The notes: generated from the letters alone by a model not told the origin. A DNA stretch of 64,000 nt from Paucibacter sp. DJ2R-2 (GCF_025717675.1 NZ_JAJIRT010000009.1:124001-188000), one strand, 5' to 3'; positions 21,382 through 31,485 are shown, numbered from the stretch's first letter. A program made the numbers and translations.

Positions 21382-22198
21382 CGAAGCGCCCGTTGTTGAA
21401 GGCCTGCAGTTCTGGCGACTGCGGATGGCGGCGGCGCAGCAACTGGCTGAGCTGCTCCACGCCACTTTGATTGTTCATGCGTCGTTCAATGCGCAGCGCC
21501 AGCCACAAGGTTTGGGCATTGCTCTGCTCGGACTGGGCATTGACGCGATTGATGTAGAAGCGGGCCCGCTCGAACTGCTGATTGCGGTACAGCACTTCCG
21601 CCAGATTGACGGCCACGGCCGGATTGGCGGGATCAAACTCGAAGGCCTTGACCAGGCTGGCTTCGGCGTCGGCCAAGCGGCCCGCACGCGCTTCACAGAC
21701 GCCCTTGGCCAGGTAGGTGCGCGCCGGCGCGCGGTAGCTGGGCGAGGCCAGGGCCTGGTCGAAGCGACTGTTCGCCTCGGCCCAACGCTGCTGCTGGCAA
21801 AAGAGCCAGCCATAGTTATGCAGGGTGTCCGGATCTTGCGGGTAGAGCGTCAGGGCGCGGCGGAAGTTCTCGTCCGCCAACTGGGGCTCACCCATGGCCG
21901 CGTAGACCAGGCCGCGCAAATTGATGGCCTCGCGCATGTCCGGTTTGACCGCCAGGGCTTGCTTGATCTCGTCCAGCGCCGTGTTGTGCTGACCGCGCGC
22001 GAAATAGCCGGCCGCCAATTCCAAGCGAACACCAGCCCGGCGATCCGCATCGGTCTGGTCAGAGTCGGTACGCGGCCCAGAACTGCTGGGCGCCGGCGCC
22101 GCACATGCAGCCAATACCAGCACCAAGCCCGCCAACAGCATGCGGGAGCCGGACCTCAGCATCAGAGACCCAAAACCTGTGTCATCAGTTTTTTTCAT
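21374..22198 (-). CDS. pilW: Type IV pilus biogenesis/stability lipoprotein PilW (PilF)
   Basis: A TPR lipoprotein pilotin for the PilQ secretin at the outer membrane. The signal sequence ends at a lipobox LAAC (about residues 29-32), followed by at least four TPR-like repeats (GYFARGQHNTALDEIKQAL, LRGLVYAAMGEPQLADENF and others). The N-terminus before the hydrophobic core is 18 residues long, so an internal TTG/ATG start near residue 13 is also possible. It is translationally linked to the RodZ-like gene. Confidence 0.88.
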   Translation of the reverse strand: MKKTDDTGFGSLMLRSGSRMLLAGLVLVLAACAAPAPSSSGPRTDSDQTDADRRAGVRLELAAGYFARGQHNTALDEIKQALAVKPDMREAINLRGLVYAAMGEPQLADENFRRALTLYPQDPDTLHNYGWLFCQQQRWAEANSRFDQALASPSYRAPARTYLAKGVCEARAGRLADAEASLVKAFEFDPANPAVAVNLAEVLYRNQQFERARFYINRVNAQSEQSNAQTLWLALRIERRMNNQSGVEQLSQLLRRRHPQSPELQAFNNGRFDE

Positions 22199-22239
22199 CG
22201 GGCTGTTGTCTTCACCAGGGCTTCGAAATTGAATGGCAA

Positions 22240-23355
22240 TCAGGGAGAACTTGCGCCTTTTACCACCACCGGCGCACGCACCATGCGAATGTGGGCCTGG
22301 GTGCGGTCCTGCACCTCACCCGCCAGTTGCCCGCAGGCCGCGTCAATGTCATCGCCACGCGTCTTGCGCACCGTCGTCACCAGGCCGGCGTTGAGCAGCA
22401 CCTCGGCAAACGCCTTGACGCGCTCGTTTGAGCTGCGCAACAAGCCGGAAGCAGGGAACGGATTGAACGGGATCAGATTGATCTTGCAAGACACATGACC
22501 GCGCAGCAGCTTGACCAAGGCATGCGCCTGCTCGGGCGTGTCGTTGACGCCGTCCAGCATGCAGTACTCGAAGGTGATGAAGTCGCGCGGCGCCTTGTCC
22601 AGATAGCGATTGCAGGCATCCAGCAGCTCGGCAATTGGGTACTTCTTGTTCAGCGGCACGAGCTGGTCGCGCAGCGGATCGGTCGGCGCGTGCAGGGACA
22701 CGGCCAGGGCCACCGGGCAGTCCTCGCGCAGGCGGTCGATCATGGGCACCACGCCCGAAGTCGAGACCGTCACGCGGCGGCGCGACAGGCCGTAGCCATG
22801 GTCGTCCAGCATCATGCGCAGGGCCGGCACCAGCGCGTTGTAGTTTTGCAGGGGCTCGCCCATGCCCATCATCACCACATTGGAGATGATGCGTTCATCG
22901 CGGCCCAGGTCACGGCGCAGCTGGTGCTCGGCATACCAGAGCTGGGCAATGATTTCCCAGGTCTCGAGATTGCGGCTGAAGCCCTGGTGGCCAGTGGAGC
23001 AGAAACGGCAGCCCACGGCGCAACCGGCCTGGCTGGACACACACAGCGTGCCGCGATCACTCTCGGGGATGTAGACGGCTTCCACGGCATTGCCGGCGCC
23101 GACGTCAAACAACCATTTGACCGTGCCGTCCGAGGAGCGGTGTTCAGAAATCACCGGCAGCGCCTGGATATGCGCCCGGGTGGCCAGTTTGTCGCGCAGC
23201 GACTTGGCCAGGTCGGTCATCTGAGTGAAATCAGATGCACCTTTTTGATGGATCCAGCGGAACAGCTGGGTGGCGCGAAAGCGCTTTTCCCCCAGCTGCT
23301 CACAGTACGCAGCCAGGCCTTCCAGATCGAATCCAAGCAGGTTGACCGCGTCCAT
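22240..23355 (-). CDS. rlmN: Dual-specificity RNA methyltransferase RlmN
   Basis: RlmN adds the C2 methyl to A2503 of 23S rRNA and A37 of some tRNAs by radical SAM chemistry. The cluster motif CAVGCRFC is present, with GMGEPLQNY after it and a C-terminal Cys in [12 protein letters not shown] that would carry the methyl in the mechanism. The ATG at 23355 ([14 protein letters not shown]) is preferred; the open frame upstream would add 33 residues not typical for the family. 371 residues is normal. Confidence 0.95.
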   Translation of the reverse strand: MDAVNLLGFDLEGLAAYCEQLGEKRFRATQLFRWIHQKGASDFTQMTDLAKSLRDKLATRAHIQALPVISEHRSSDGTVKWLFDVGAGNAVEAVYIPESDRGTLCVSSQAGCAVGCRFCSTGHQGFSRNLETWEIIAQLWYAEHQLRRDLGRDERIISNVVMMGMGEPLQNYNALVPALRMMLDDHGYGLSRRRVTVSTSGVVPMIDRLREDCPVALAVSLHAPTDPLRDQLVPLNKKYPIAELLDACNRYLDKAPRDFITFEYCMLDGVNDTPEQAHALVKLLRGHVSCKINLIPFNPFPASGLLRSSNERVKAFAEVLLNAGLVTTVRKTRGDDIDAACGQLAGEVQDRTQAHIRMVRAPVVVKGASSP

Positions 23356-23415
23356 GATCTTGCCTCTATCTCTTGTCGTCAGGGCGGGTGCCGCAAGGGC
23401 GCCGCCCTGGTTTGC

Positions 23416-23451
23416 AAAAACCGCCGCAAGCCCGAAGGCCGGCAGGCGGTT
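23416..23451 (-). terminator. Rho-independent terminator between ndk and rlmN
   Basis: On the minus strand AACCGCC (23451-23445) pairs with GGCGGTT (23425-23419) around an inner GCC-TTCG-GGC stem-loop, followed directly by a T run. It lies 55 bases after the ndk stop, so most ndk transcripts should end before rlmN. Confidence 0.75.
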
Positions 23452-23505
23452 CACAGCTCTAACTCACAGCCTCCAGGCTGCCAGCACAAGAGGCGTCAGA
23501 CCGAA

Positions 23506-23931
23506 TTAACGGCTGTAGACATTCATGCCGGGGAAGAAGAACGCCACTTCAGCGGCGGCCGTCTCGGCGGCGTCAGAGCCGTGCACGGCATTGGCGTCGA
23601 TGCTGTCGGCGAAGTCAGCGCGGATGGTGCCCTTCTCGGCCTTCTTCGGGTCGGTGGCGCCCATCAGGTCGCGGTGCTTCAGGATGGCGTTCTCGCCTTC
23701 CAGAGCCGAGATCACGACCGGACCGGAGATCATGAAGTTCACCAGGTCGTTGAAGAAAGGACGTGCCTTGTGCACGGCGTAGAAAGCTTCGGCTTCGCCG
23801 CGCGACAGATGGGTCATCTTGGCCGCCACGATCTTCAGGCCTGCGCCTTCAAAACGGGCGTAGATTTGGCCGATCACGTTCTTGGCGACGGCATCGGGCT
23901 TGATGATGGAAAGGGTACGTTCGATCGCCAT
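23506..23931 (-). CDS. ndk: Nucleoside diphosphate kinase
   Basis: Ndk balances NTP pools by phosphate transfer through an active-site histidine, seen in NAVHGSD near residue 117. The 141-residue protein opens with [14 protein letters not shown] and contains the [13 protein letters not shown] segment, all standard. The ATG at 23931 has AGGAG eight bases upstream; the earlier in-frame start gives a non-homologous extension. A -10-like TACAAT (23977-23972 on the minus strand) suggests its own promoter, and a terminator follows the gene. Confidence 0.97.
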   Translation of the reverse strand: MAIERTLSIIKPDAVAKNVIGQIYARFEGAGLKIVAAKMTHLSRGEAEAFYAVHKARPFFNDLVNFMISGPVVISALEGENAILKHRDLMGATDPKKAEKGTIRADFADSIDANAVHGSDAAETAAAEVAFFFPGMNVYSR

Positions 23932-24050
23932 GGTATTTCTCCTGAAATCTAAGGGCTTGGCAAAACCCGCGATTGTACTGTGTGCCGGTGTCAGCGCTGT
24001 TTCAGCGGCCGCCGGAGCGACCACCGAAATGCGCCTTGCGGCACGGCAAA

Positions 24051-26240
24051 TCAGCGCTTGCGGCCACCGAAGCCGCCACCACTGCGGCCGCCGCCACCAC
24101 TGTTGCTGCCCTGCCCGCCTTGGCCACCGCGGCCGCCGCCGCCACGCCCGGTGCGACGCACAAAGGCATCGGCACCGATATAACCCACCGAGGTCTGCAT
24201 GGGATCGGGTTGGCGCGGGCCGTCACCGCCTTGACCACCACGCCCGCCACGGCCCTGGCCGCCACGCGGCTCCTGGCTGCTGCTGCCACCGGCACCAAAA
24301 CCCTGCGGGAAGCCACGGCCCTTGTTGCCCGCAAAACGGCGGTCAAAAGTTTGCTCCAGCGGGTTGATGTTGCGCGGAATCACATCGTCAAAATCATCAT
24401 CGCCACGGTCCAAGTCGCGATCCCGGTTGGGGGCAGCTTCCTGGTTGCGCGGACGCTCACGATCGGGCCCGCGCTCATTGCGCTCCGGACCGCGAGGCTC
24501 GGGTGCCCGGCTGGGGCGCGGCCCAACACCAGCATGACGACCATCGGCACGGCGGCCACGCGAACGGTCGGCATTGCGGTCAGGGCCGGCACCGCGCTCG
24601 CCACCACGCTCATTGCCACGATCACCGCCGCGGTCATTGCCGCGCGGAGCACGCTCCTGACGTTCACCACGCGGTTCGCCACGATCGTCGCGACCACGCC
24701 CCTGAGACTCACCACCGGCCAAGCGACGGATGACACGCACATCCTCTTCGCCCAACTCAATCCAAACGCAACGCTTCAGGCCGCGCGGCAAGACCACGGT
24801 GCCATAGCGGATGCGGATCAGGCGACTGACGGTCAGGCCCACGGTGTCGAACAGCTTGCGCACTTCGCGGTTGCGGCCTTCGGTGATGACCACACGGTAC
24901 CAGTGGTTCACACCCTCGCCACCGCCATCCTCAATGCTCTTGAAGGCTGCCTTCTGGCCTTCAACGATGACGCCATCCAACAGGCGCGCCTTTTGATCGG
25001 GCGTCAGCGTACCCAGCACACGAACCGCGTACTCGCGCTCCACGCCGAAGCGCGGGTGCATCAGCTGGTTGGCCAACTCACCGGAATTGGTGAACAGCAA
25101 CAGACCTTCGGTGTTGATATCCAAGCGACCGACCGACTGCCACTTACCCTGCTGCAAACGCGGCAGATGGCGGAACACGGTCGGGCGACCTTCCGGATCG
25201 TTGAAGGTGACGACTTCACCCGCCGGCTTGTGATACGCCAGGATGCGGGGCGCCGGCGGCGAGATGCGCACACGGATCGGCTTGCCGGCCACACGAACCT
25301 GATCGCCAAATGAAATGCGCTGGCCGATATGGGCCACTTCGCCGTTCACCTCGATCTTGCCGTCGGCGATCATGTCTTCGATGTCGCGACGCGAGCCAAT
25401 GCCGGCCTGGGCCAGCACTTTCTGCAGCTTGGGCGCGTCGGGCTCAGCGGCCAGCACGCGCTTGGTATCGACCTCTTCCTCGTCGGCTGCCACGGCAGCC
25501 TCAGGAACTTCGTCCTCGCCACCATCAAACTCACCCGCCAGCACTTCAGCAAAGCGCTCGCCCACGGCTGCCAGCACCTCTGGCGCCGGTGCCACGGCCT
25601 GCACCGCGACACGGGCCGGACGCTCGGCGCCCTCGCCTGCCGGCGCACCCTCGACACCTTCGACGCGATTGGGTCGGTCCTTGCGACCGCGACGACGGTT
25701 GCGATTGCGGCCACCGCGCTCGCCGGCCTCGCCAGATTCAGCATCGTCACCCGCAGAACCGCCTTCAGCCGATTCAACCGAGTCGGCCGACGCCGACGAC
25801 GCCACCGCTTGCTGGGGCTCAATCTCGGGTGCCAGTGTGAACACCGGCTTGCGCTCGGCCGGCGCCGGCGCGACGGCGGCATCAGCCTCCGGCTGGGCTT
25901 GCACAGTCTTGGCGGCAGCCGTCTTGCGCGGGGCCCGGCGCTTGGGGGCTTCGGCTTCGCTCTGCACCTCGGCAAGCACCGGCTCCGCGGCGACCACAGC
26001 GACCTCTGCCTCAGCGGCAGGCTTCTTGGCTGCCGTCTTGCGCGGTGCGCGCAGCTTCACCGGCGCGGCTTCCGCCGCCGGCTCCACTGCCGCAGCAGGC
26101 GCACCGGCCTCGGCCGTCGCAGTCACCGCCGCCACTTTGGGCTTGGCCGGAGCGCGCTTGCGCTTGGGCGCAGCGGCTTCACCGCCTTCGGCAGCTTGGG
26201 TACTGGAGTCGGCTTGGGGATCGGTTTCGTTGGAATTCAT
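24051..26240 (-). CDS. rluB: 23S rRNA pseudouridine synthase (RluB type) with long low-complexity tails
   Basis: The catalytic core lies at about 265-508: an S4 RNA-binding domain ([20 protein letters not shown]) and an RsuA/RluB synthase domain with catalytic Asp374 in GRLDINTEG. RluB makes pseudouridine 2605 in 23S rRNA. The core is preceded by about 264 residues rich in Ala, Glu, Lys and Pro with repeated K/R-R-A-P-R-K-T-A units, and followed by about 220 residues of Arg/Gly/Asp/Glu repeats ending in a GGRGG-type tail. E. coli RluB is about 290 residues, so this is 2.5 times longer. The start overlaps the scpB stop (ATGA). Confidence 0.92.
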   Translation of the reverse strand: MNSNETDPQADSSTQAAEGGEAAAPKRKRAPAKPKVAAVTATAEAGAPAAAVEPAAEAAPVKLRAPRKTAAKKPAAEAEVAVVAAEPVLAEVQSEAEAPKRRAPRKTAAAKTVQAQPEADAAVAPAPAERKPVFTLAPEIEPQQAVASSASADSVESAEGGSAGDDAESGEAGERGGRNRNRRRGRKDRPNRVEGVEGAPAGEGAERPARVAVQAVAPAPEVLAAVGERFAEVLAGEFDGGEDEVPEAAVAADEEEVDTKRVLAAEPDAPKLQKVLAQAGIGSRRDIEDMIADGKIEVNGEVAHIGQRISFGDQVRVAGKPIRVRISPPAPRILAYHKPAGEVVTFNDPEGRPTVFRHLPRLQQGKWQSVGRLDINTEGLLLFTNSGELANQLMHPRFGVEREYAVRVLGTLTPDQKARLLDGVIVEGQKAAFKSIEDGGGEGVNHWYRVVITEGRNREVRKLFDTVGLTVSRLIRIRYGTVVLPRGLKRCVWIELGEEDVRVIRRLAGGESQGRGRDDRGEPRGERQERAPRGNDRGGDRGNERGGERGAGPDRNADRSRGRRADGRHAGVGPRPSRAPEPRGPERNERGPDRERPRNQEAAPNRDRDLDRGDDDFDDVIPRNINPLEQTFDRRFAGNKGRGFPQGFGAGGSSSQEPRGGQGRGGRGGQGGDGPRQPDPMQTSVGYIGADAFVRRTGRGGGGRGGQGGQGSNSGGGGRSGGGFGGRKR

Positions 26241-26971
26241 GCGTCGGGTTGCACCGGTTCGGCGGCGTCAGTCTGAGGGTCCGGCAAGGCCGGAACGGAT
26301 GCGCCGATATCGTTGCCGATAGGCGCGGAACTTGGTTCTGCTGGCAGATCCACAGCGGGTTCTGCCGATTCTTTTTCATTCACATCTTCGGAAGGTGGCT
26401 CACCTTCCAGCAACTGGCCTTGCAGCCCCGCCACTTCGGCCAAGGCCGCAGCAGGCAGTTGCCCGGCATCGAGCTCAGGCAGTTGCTCCAGGCTGTTCAA
26501 ACCCAGATCGTCGAGAAACTGCTGGGTCGTCGCATACAAGGCCGGTCGCCCGGGCGCTTCGCGATGACCGATCACATCAATCCAAGCCCGATCTTCGAGC
26601 TGCTTGACGATCTGGGTGGAGACCACCACACCGCGAATATCCTCAATATCACCCCGCGTCACCGGCTGCCGGTAGGCAATGATGGCCAGGGTCTCCATCA
26701 CGGCTCGCGAATAGCGCTGCGGCTTTTCGGGGTGCATTCGATCCAGGAACTCACGCATCTCGGGCCGACTTTGAAAACGCCAGCCACTCGCCACAGCCAC
26801 CAACTCGACGCCCCGGCCCTCCCAATCACGGGACAACTCATCCAGCACCATGCGCAAGGTATCTGGGCCGACCGCGTCGACAAACAAGCTGCGCATTTCG
26901 CGCAGCGTCAAAGGCTGCTGGGCGCAAATCAGCGCGGTCTCGAGGACGCGCTTAGCATCCTGTGTGTTCAT
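26237..26971 (-). CDS. scpB: Segregation and condensation protein B
   Basis: ScpB forms with ScpA and SMC the condensin that organises the nucleoid. Two winged-helix domains are recognisable in residues 5-175 (LETALICAQQPLTLREM and IAYRQPVTRGDIEDIRGV). The last 70 residues are acidic and Pro/Ala-rich, longer than needed for the fold. The 5' side is a 330-base region without a convincing gene. Translational overlap with rluB is conserved in many bacteria. Confidence 0.93.
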   Translation of the reverse strand: MNTQDAKRVLETALICAQQPLTLREMRSLFVDAVGPDTLRMVLDELSRDWEGRGVELVAVASGWRFQSRPEMREFLDRMHPEKPQRYSRAVMETLAIIAYRQPVTRGDIEDIRGVVVSTQIVKQLEDRAWIDVIGHREAPGRPALYATTQQFLDDLGLNSLEQLPELDAGQLPAAALAEVAGLQGQLLEGEPPSEDVNEKESAEPAVDLPAEPSSAPIGNDIGASVPALPDPQTDAAEPVQPDA

Positions 26972-27301
26972 TGACTTTCGTCATCATTCCCGTTTCATGC
27001 GGGTGTTTACTTGTCCCGGCCTTGCTGGGTCGGGCGCTTGGCTTCAAGCCATGCCAGTTGCGCATTGACACTCGGGCCAGGGAGGCAGCGCCGGGTCGGC
27101 ATTGCGTCCATTCCAACTGTCAGACAAGAGGCGGGCTGGGTTTGTGGCTGGGGGCTGCGCGGCGTCTGCATCGACATCGGCACGACATCGACCCCGAACC
27201 CGCGGCACCACCGCACCGAGCTTGAGACACGCGACGCGGGCCAGGGACTGCCACCCACGTTTCATATGCTGCATCATCAACTGTGCGCGATTGTAGCGCC
27301 C
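26972..27301. other. 330-base gap between rluD and scpB without a convincing gene
   Basis: On the minus strand a -10-like TACAAT (27295-27290) follows the rluD stop and could start a leader of about 310 bases for scpB. Short overlapping minus-strand frames exist (27007-27258 and 27044-27280), the latter beginning with ATG codons about 12 bases after the -10 box. Neither has a ribosome site, consistent third-base GC bias or a recognisable motif. I did not find the pgeF gene that usually follows rluD. Confidence 0.4.
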
Positions 27302-28342
27302 TCAATCGAAGATCGGCGGCAAGCTCAGCGGCGGCAGATCCAGCTGTTCCCAAGCAGCAGCCAAATCGGCCGGCAAGCCAGCCTCAAATTGCAAGGCGGC
27401 ACCGCTGACCGGGTGGGCGAAAGAGAGCCGTGCGGCATGGAGCGCCTGACGCGTCAAACCCAGAGCCGGGACGCCTCCATACAGCGCATCGGCGACCAGA
27501 GGGTAGCCCTTGTAAGCCAAGTGAACCCGGATCTGGTGGGTGCGGCCGCTGTGCAACACACAGTGCACCGCACTGATGCTGCGCACCCCCTGCTCACCCA
27601 TGCCCAGCAGATAGACATCGGTGCGCGAAGGCTTGCCGGTAGCCAGCACTGCCATCTTGATGCGCGAGATCAAGTCGCGACGCAGCGGCGCGTCCACGGT
27701 CATTTCCTCGGGCACCCGGCCATAGGCCAGGGCCACATACTCGCGGTGCACCTCGCGCGCCGCGATCATTCGGGTCAGCGCCGTCACGGCTTCACGGCTC
27801 TTTCCCACCATCATCAAGCCGCTGGTGTCCTTGTCCAGGCGGTGGACGATGCCAGCACGAGGCAGCGAGGCTGCGGCCGGGTGGTAGGCCAGCAAACCGT
27901 TCATGACGGTACCGGTCCAATTTCCGGACGCGGGATGAACCACCATGCCTGCCGCCTTGTTGAGCACGAGCAAATGCTCATCCTCATAGACGATGTCCAG
28001 GGGCAAGACTTCGGCCCGGAAGGCCCTGCTTTCTTCCGTGGGTTGCAACTCGACCCGCACGCGCTGGCCGGCCTGCAACTTGCGCGACGCGCTGGGCGCC
28101 GGTTGGCCGTTGATGCTGACGCAGCCCCGCTCAATCAGGCTTTGCAGGTGGTTGCGCGAAAACTCGGGCGCCAGGTCCACCATCCAACGATCCAGGCGCT
28201 GGCCATGCCAGCCGGCATCCACCAAAGCTTCGCGGACCTCGACGGTCTCGTCTGCCGCTACTGCGGGGTCTTGTTCGCCGTCCCATTCATCGTCGCCATC
28301 CACGGGCGCGAGGGTCGGACTTGCAGGCAGAGCCTGAACCAT
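27302..28342 (-). CDS. rluD: 23S rRNA pseudouridine(1911/1915/1917) synthase
   Basis: RluD modifies helix 69 of 23S rRNA. An S4 domain (about 45-105, LDRWMVDLAPEFSRNHLQSLI) precedes the RluA-family catalytic domain, with catalytic Asp170 in HRLDKDTSGLM and the GRTHQIRVHLAY signature near 270. The N-terminus has a 30-residue acidic extension. The ATG at 28342 has GGAG upstream and overlaps a TATAAT box for divergent bamD. Confidence 0.95.
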   Translation of the reverse strand: MVQALPASPTLAPVDGDDEWDGEQDPAVAADETVEVREALVDAGWHGQRLDRWMVDLAPEFSRNHLQSLIERGCVSINGQPAPSASRKLQAGQRVRVELQPTEESRAFRAEVLPLDIVYEDEHLLVLNKAAGMVVHPASGNWTGTVMNGLLAYHPAAASLPRAGIVHRLDKDTSGLMMVGKSREAVTALTRMIAAREVHREYVALAYGRVPEEMTVDAPLRRDLISRIKMAVLATGKPSRTDVYLLGMGEQGVRSISAVHCVLHSGRTHQIRVHLAYKGYPLVADALYGGVPALGLTRQALHAARLSFAHPVSGAALQFEAGLPADLAAAWEQLDLPPLSLPPIFD

Positions 28343-28347
28343 ATAAT
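28342..28347 (+). promoter_or_regulatory. TATAAT -10 box for bamD overlapping the rluD start codon
   Basis: A perfect TATAAT lies on the + strand. The best -35 is a TTGCAG 15 bases upstream, which is short spacing, or a weaker overlapping hexamer. Initiation near 28354 would give bamD a leader of about 135 bases. Confidence 0.5.
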
Positions 28348-28490
28348 CGTTGCTCCGTCTTCAGCTGAGGGCCGGTGATGAGCACCGGCCTGTAGGGATC
28401 ATGATCGAAAATTGCGTGGAGCGCCGCCTGGCGCGGGCATCAAACGGCTTGCCAGCCCAATCGCTCCAAGAGCAGCGCCAAGAGGCTTCA

Positions 28491-29303
28491 GTGGCGGGAT
28501 TTCCCCGGACTGTGGCTTGGCGTTCAGGCCTGATCGCGGCCCTCGCCCTGGCCCTGGCAGCCTGTTCATCGGCCCCCAAGGACGACCCGAATTCTCAGGC
28601 CAGTCTGGACAAATTGTACTCAGAGGCCAAGGACGACCTGAGTTCCGGCAGTTACGACCGCGCCATCAAGAGCCTGGAACGCATCGAAGGCCGGGCCGCA
28701 GGCACGGTGGTGGCCCAGCAAGCCCAGCTCGATCTGGCCTGGGCCTTCCACAAGAGCGGAGAGCGCGCTCAAGCGGTCAGCACCCTGGACCGCTTCATCA
28801 AGCTCAACCCGTCCAGCCCGGCCATGGACTACGCGCTCTACATGAAGGGCCTGGTCAATTTCAACGAAGACCTGGGCCTGTTCGGCCGCCTGGCCAGCCA
28901 GGACATTTCCGAACGCGACCAGCAAGCTTCACGCGATGCCATGTTGGCATTCAAGCAGCTGATCGACCAGTTCCCGGATTCCAAGTACTCGGCCGAAGCT
29001 CGCATCCGGGTGGACTACATCACCAACACCCTGGCGGTGTATGAAGTCCATGTGGCCCGCTACTACTTCAACCGCGGCGCCTATCTGGCGGCGGCGAACC
29101 GCGCCCAGCAGGCCGTGCAGGAATTCCAGCGCGCCCCGGCCGCCGAGGAAGCCCTGTTCATCCTCGCCCAGAGCTATGACAAGCTGGACCTGCCCGCCTT
29201 GCGAGACGACGCGACCCGCGTGCTCAAGCAAAGCTTCCCGGCCAGCCCATACCTGAGCGGCGACTACGACGGCGGCAAGAAGGCCTGGTGGCGCTTCTGG
29301 TGA
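28491..29303 (+). CDS. bamD: Outer-membrane assembly factor BamD (lipoprotein)
   Basis: BamD is the essential TPR lipoprotein of the BAM complex. I chose GTG at 28491 because AGAGG lies five bases upstream and it gives a normal signal peptide with lipobox LAAC at residues 22-25 and a 270-residue product. The ATG at 28401 would put 30 extra polar residues ahead of the signal. TPR-type helices follow (DLSSGSYDRAIKSLERIEGR, AFHKSGERAQAVSTLDRF) and the C-terminus matches ComL proteins. It is divergent from rluD and closed by a strong terminator. Confidence 0.93.
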   Translation: MAGFPRTVAWRSGLIAALALALAACSSAPKDDPNSQASLDKLYSEAKDDLSSGSYDRAIKSLERIEGRAAGTVVAQQAQLDLAWAFHKSGERAQAVSTLDRFIKLNPSSPAMDYALYMKGLVNFNEDLGLFGRLASQDISERDQQASRDAMLAFKQLIDQFPDSKYSAEARIRVDYITNTLAVYEVHVARYYFNRGAYLAAANRAQQAVQEFQRAPAAEEALFILAQSYDKLDLPALRDDATRVLKQSFPASPYLSGDYDGGKKAWWRFW

Positions 29304-29338
29304 CACGCCGGCCACACAGCCTGCATCACTGAACATCG

Positions 29339-29363
29339 AACGCGTGCCAAGGCACGCGTTTTT
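29339..29363 (+). terminator. Rho-independent terminator of bamD
   Basis: AACGCGTGCC-AA-GGCACGCGTT forms a perfect 10-bp stem followed by TTTC, 36 bases after the bamD stop. It separates bamD from the convergent helicase gene. Confidence 0.88.
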
Positions 29364-29367
29364 CATT

Positions 29368-31485
29368 TCAGACCGGCAGACGCTCGGCGGCCAACTGCGC
29401 CAGCCAAGCCAGTGCCTGGCCCTCATCGTTCAAGGGCGTCATGGGCGGCAGGGCGGCACGCAAACGGCGACCGTAGTTCATGCCAGCCATGCGCGGGTCG
29501 CAGACCACCAGCAGCCCACGGTCTTGCTCGGTACGAATCAAGCGGCCGGCACCCTGCTTGAGGGAAATGGCGGCTTCGGCGATGAAGTACTCCGAGAAGG
29601 CATTGCGCCCCGCCGCCTCCAGCCGCTGCACCCGCGCCTCGACCAAGGGGTCATTGGGGGGCGGAAACGGGAGCTTGTCGATCAGCACGCATTGCAGCTT
29701 GTCACCGGGCACGTCAATGCCCTCCCAGAAACTCGCCGAACCGACCAGCACAGCGCTGGGGTTGTCGAGAAACTGCTGCAGCAGCAAACGCTTGGGCGCA
29801 GCGCCCTGCTGCAGCACCGCGATCGCATCGCAGCCGGCTTCGAACTCGGCGCGCAGGCCGTCGCCAATGATTTGCAGCGCGCGCAGGGTGGTGGTCAGCA
29901 CAAAGGTGCGCCCACCGAGCGCGCGGGCACAGCGCGCAGCCATGGCGGCGACCTGAGGCGCGTGATCGGGCTCATTGGGCTTGGGGAAGCCGCGCGGCAC
30001 ATAGAGCCGCGCATTTTCGGCGTAATTGAATGGGCTGCCGACGCGCAGCACGGTGGCCTGCTCGAGACCAGCCGGCTCGGTGAACCAGCTCAAGCGCTCG
30101 TCTTCACCGAGGGTGGCGGACGTGAAGATCCAAGCCTTAGGGGGCCCCTGGAGCTGCTCCTGCATCGCCTCGCGGATATCAAGCGGCGACTGCACCAAGC
30201 GCGCCTGATGCGGGCTCAAATCGATCCAGCGCACATCACCAGGCTCGGGCTCCTGCGCAAAAGTCTCGGCCAGCTCGCGCAAGGCCACGGCGCGTTCGTG
30301 CAGCCTGAGGAAGTCAGGCGAAAGCTCGGTCACCGTGGCCAAGCATTCAATCGCCTGCTCGGCCGCCGCCGCCACTTCCTGCAATGCCGCGTCAAAGCCG
30401 GGCCGACCGGCGCGCTCTTTCCAGCTCAGCTTGAGCATGCCGCGCACCTCGCGCCCGGCGGTGGCCAAGGGACCAGCGCAAACCAGGCGCAGCTCGCGCG
30501 CAGCCAGCTCCATGCGCGCCTGCAAAGCCTGCCAGTCCTGCAAGCCGCGGGCCTGTGCCAGACCCAGGCCGAGCAGATCGCGGCCAAAGTCCAGCAGCTG
30601 CGAGCTGCCCAGCAAGGTGCCGAGAAACTGCACACCCGCCTCGGCCAGCTGATGCGCCTCGTCAAAGACGGCAAGATCGACGCTAGGCAGCAGCTCGGCG
30701 ACACCGCTGTCGCGCAGCGTCACGTCGGCGAAGAAAAGGTGGTGATTCACCACCACCACATCCGCCTCCATGGCCTCGCGCCGCGCCTTGACGACAAAAC
30801 AGGACTTGAACTCCGGGCACTCCGAACCCAGGCAGTTGTCGCGGGTGGAGCTGACCAGAGGGATCACGGGTGAGCGCTCGTCCAGCCCATCCATCTCGGC
30901 CAGATCACCGCTCGATGTGCCCTGCGCCCAGCGCTCCACCCGCGCCAAGGCCATGACCGCACGACGATCGGGCAGCTCGGCGCTGTGGCGCGCCTGATTC
31001 ATTCGGTGCAGGCAGAGATAGCTGCCCCGACCCTTGAGCAGGGCGATGCGAACCGGCACTTGCAGGGACTGACACAGGCGCGGCAGATCGCGCATATAGA
31101 GCTGGTCCTGCAAATTCTTGGTCGCCGTGCTGATCAGCGCGCGCCCGCCGCTGAGCAGGGCCGGCACCAAATAGGCAAAGGTCTTGCCGACCCCCGTGCC
31201 CGCCTCCACCACCAGGGTTTCGCGTCGGGCAATCGCCTGCGCCACCGCCTGAGCCATGGCCAGCTGCTGTTCGCGTGGCGCGTAGCCGGGATCACTGCGC
31301 GACAAGGGGCCTCCGACATCGAAGGCCGCCACCACCCATTGCTCAAGTTCGCTGGCCTGCAGAGTCGGCGCCACGTCTAGAGCAGCCACGAAGTCTGCGT
31401 CCAGCTCGCCGGCAGGAGCTTCGTCCATGACGGGCCATTCGGGCGGCATGTTGGCGTTGTCGGAAGGAAGATCAGCAGCGGTCAC
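29368..31485 (-). CDS. ATP-dependent DNA helicase of the DinG/YoaA (XPD-like) family
   Basis: A superfamily 2 5'-3' helicase with an iron-sulfur domain. Walker A is GTGVGKT at 96-102 and the DEAH box is at 275-278. Four cysteines placed as in XPD (C158, C218, C223, C229) would hold the 4Fe-4S cluster. The C-terminal motifs include VLVGSASFWEGIDVPGD and a QGAGRLIRTEQDRG motif VI. At 705 residues it is closer to YoaA than to DinG in cysteine spacing, but the two cannot be separated by eye. The start is GTG. It likely acts on stalled forks or R-loops. Confidence 0.9.
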   Translation of the reverse strand: MTAADLPSDNANMPPEWPVMDEAPAGELDADFVAALDVAPTLQASELEQWVVAAFDVGGPLSRSDPGYAPREQQLAMAQAVAQAIARRETLVVEAGTGVGKTFAYLVPALLSGGRALISTATKNLQDQLYMRDLPRLCQSLQVPVRIALLKGRGSYLCLHRMNQARHSAELPDRRAVMALARVERWAQGTSSGDLAEMDGLDERSPVIPLVSSTRDNCLGSECPEFKSCFVVKARREAMEADVVVVNHHLFFADVTLRDSGVAELLPSVDLAVFDEAHQLAEAGVQFLGTLLGSSQLLDFGRDLLGLGLAQARGLQDWQALQARMELAARELRLVCAGPLATAGREVRGMLKLSWKERAGRPGFDAALQEVAAAAEQAIECLATVTELSPDFLRLHERAVALRELAETFAQEPEPGDVRWIDLSPHQARLVQSPLDIREAMQEQLQGPPKAWIFTSATLGEDERLSWFTEPAGLEQATVLRVGSPFNYAENARLYVPRGFPKPNEPDHAPQVAAMAARCARALGGRTFVLTTTLRALQIIGDGLRAEFEAGCDAIAVLQQGAAPKRLLLQQFLDNPSAVLVGSASFWEGIDVPGDKLQCVLIDKLPFPPPNDPLVEARVQRLEAAGRNAFSEYFIAEAAISLKQGAGRLIRTEQDRGLLVVCDPRMAGMNYGRRLRAALPPMTPLNDEGQALAWLAQLAAERLPV

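Noticed and set aside
27007-27280. Small minus-strand genes in the rluD-scpB gap
   Set aside because: Two overlapping frames have no ribosome site, mixed codon bias and no recognisable domain; kept only as an unexplained region.
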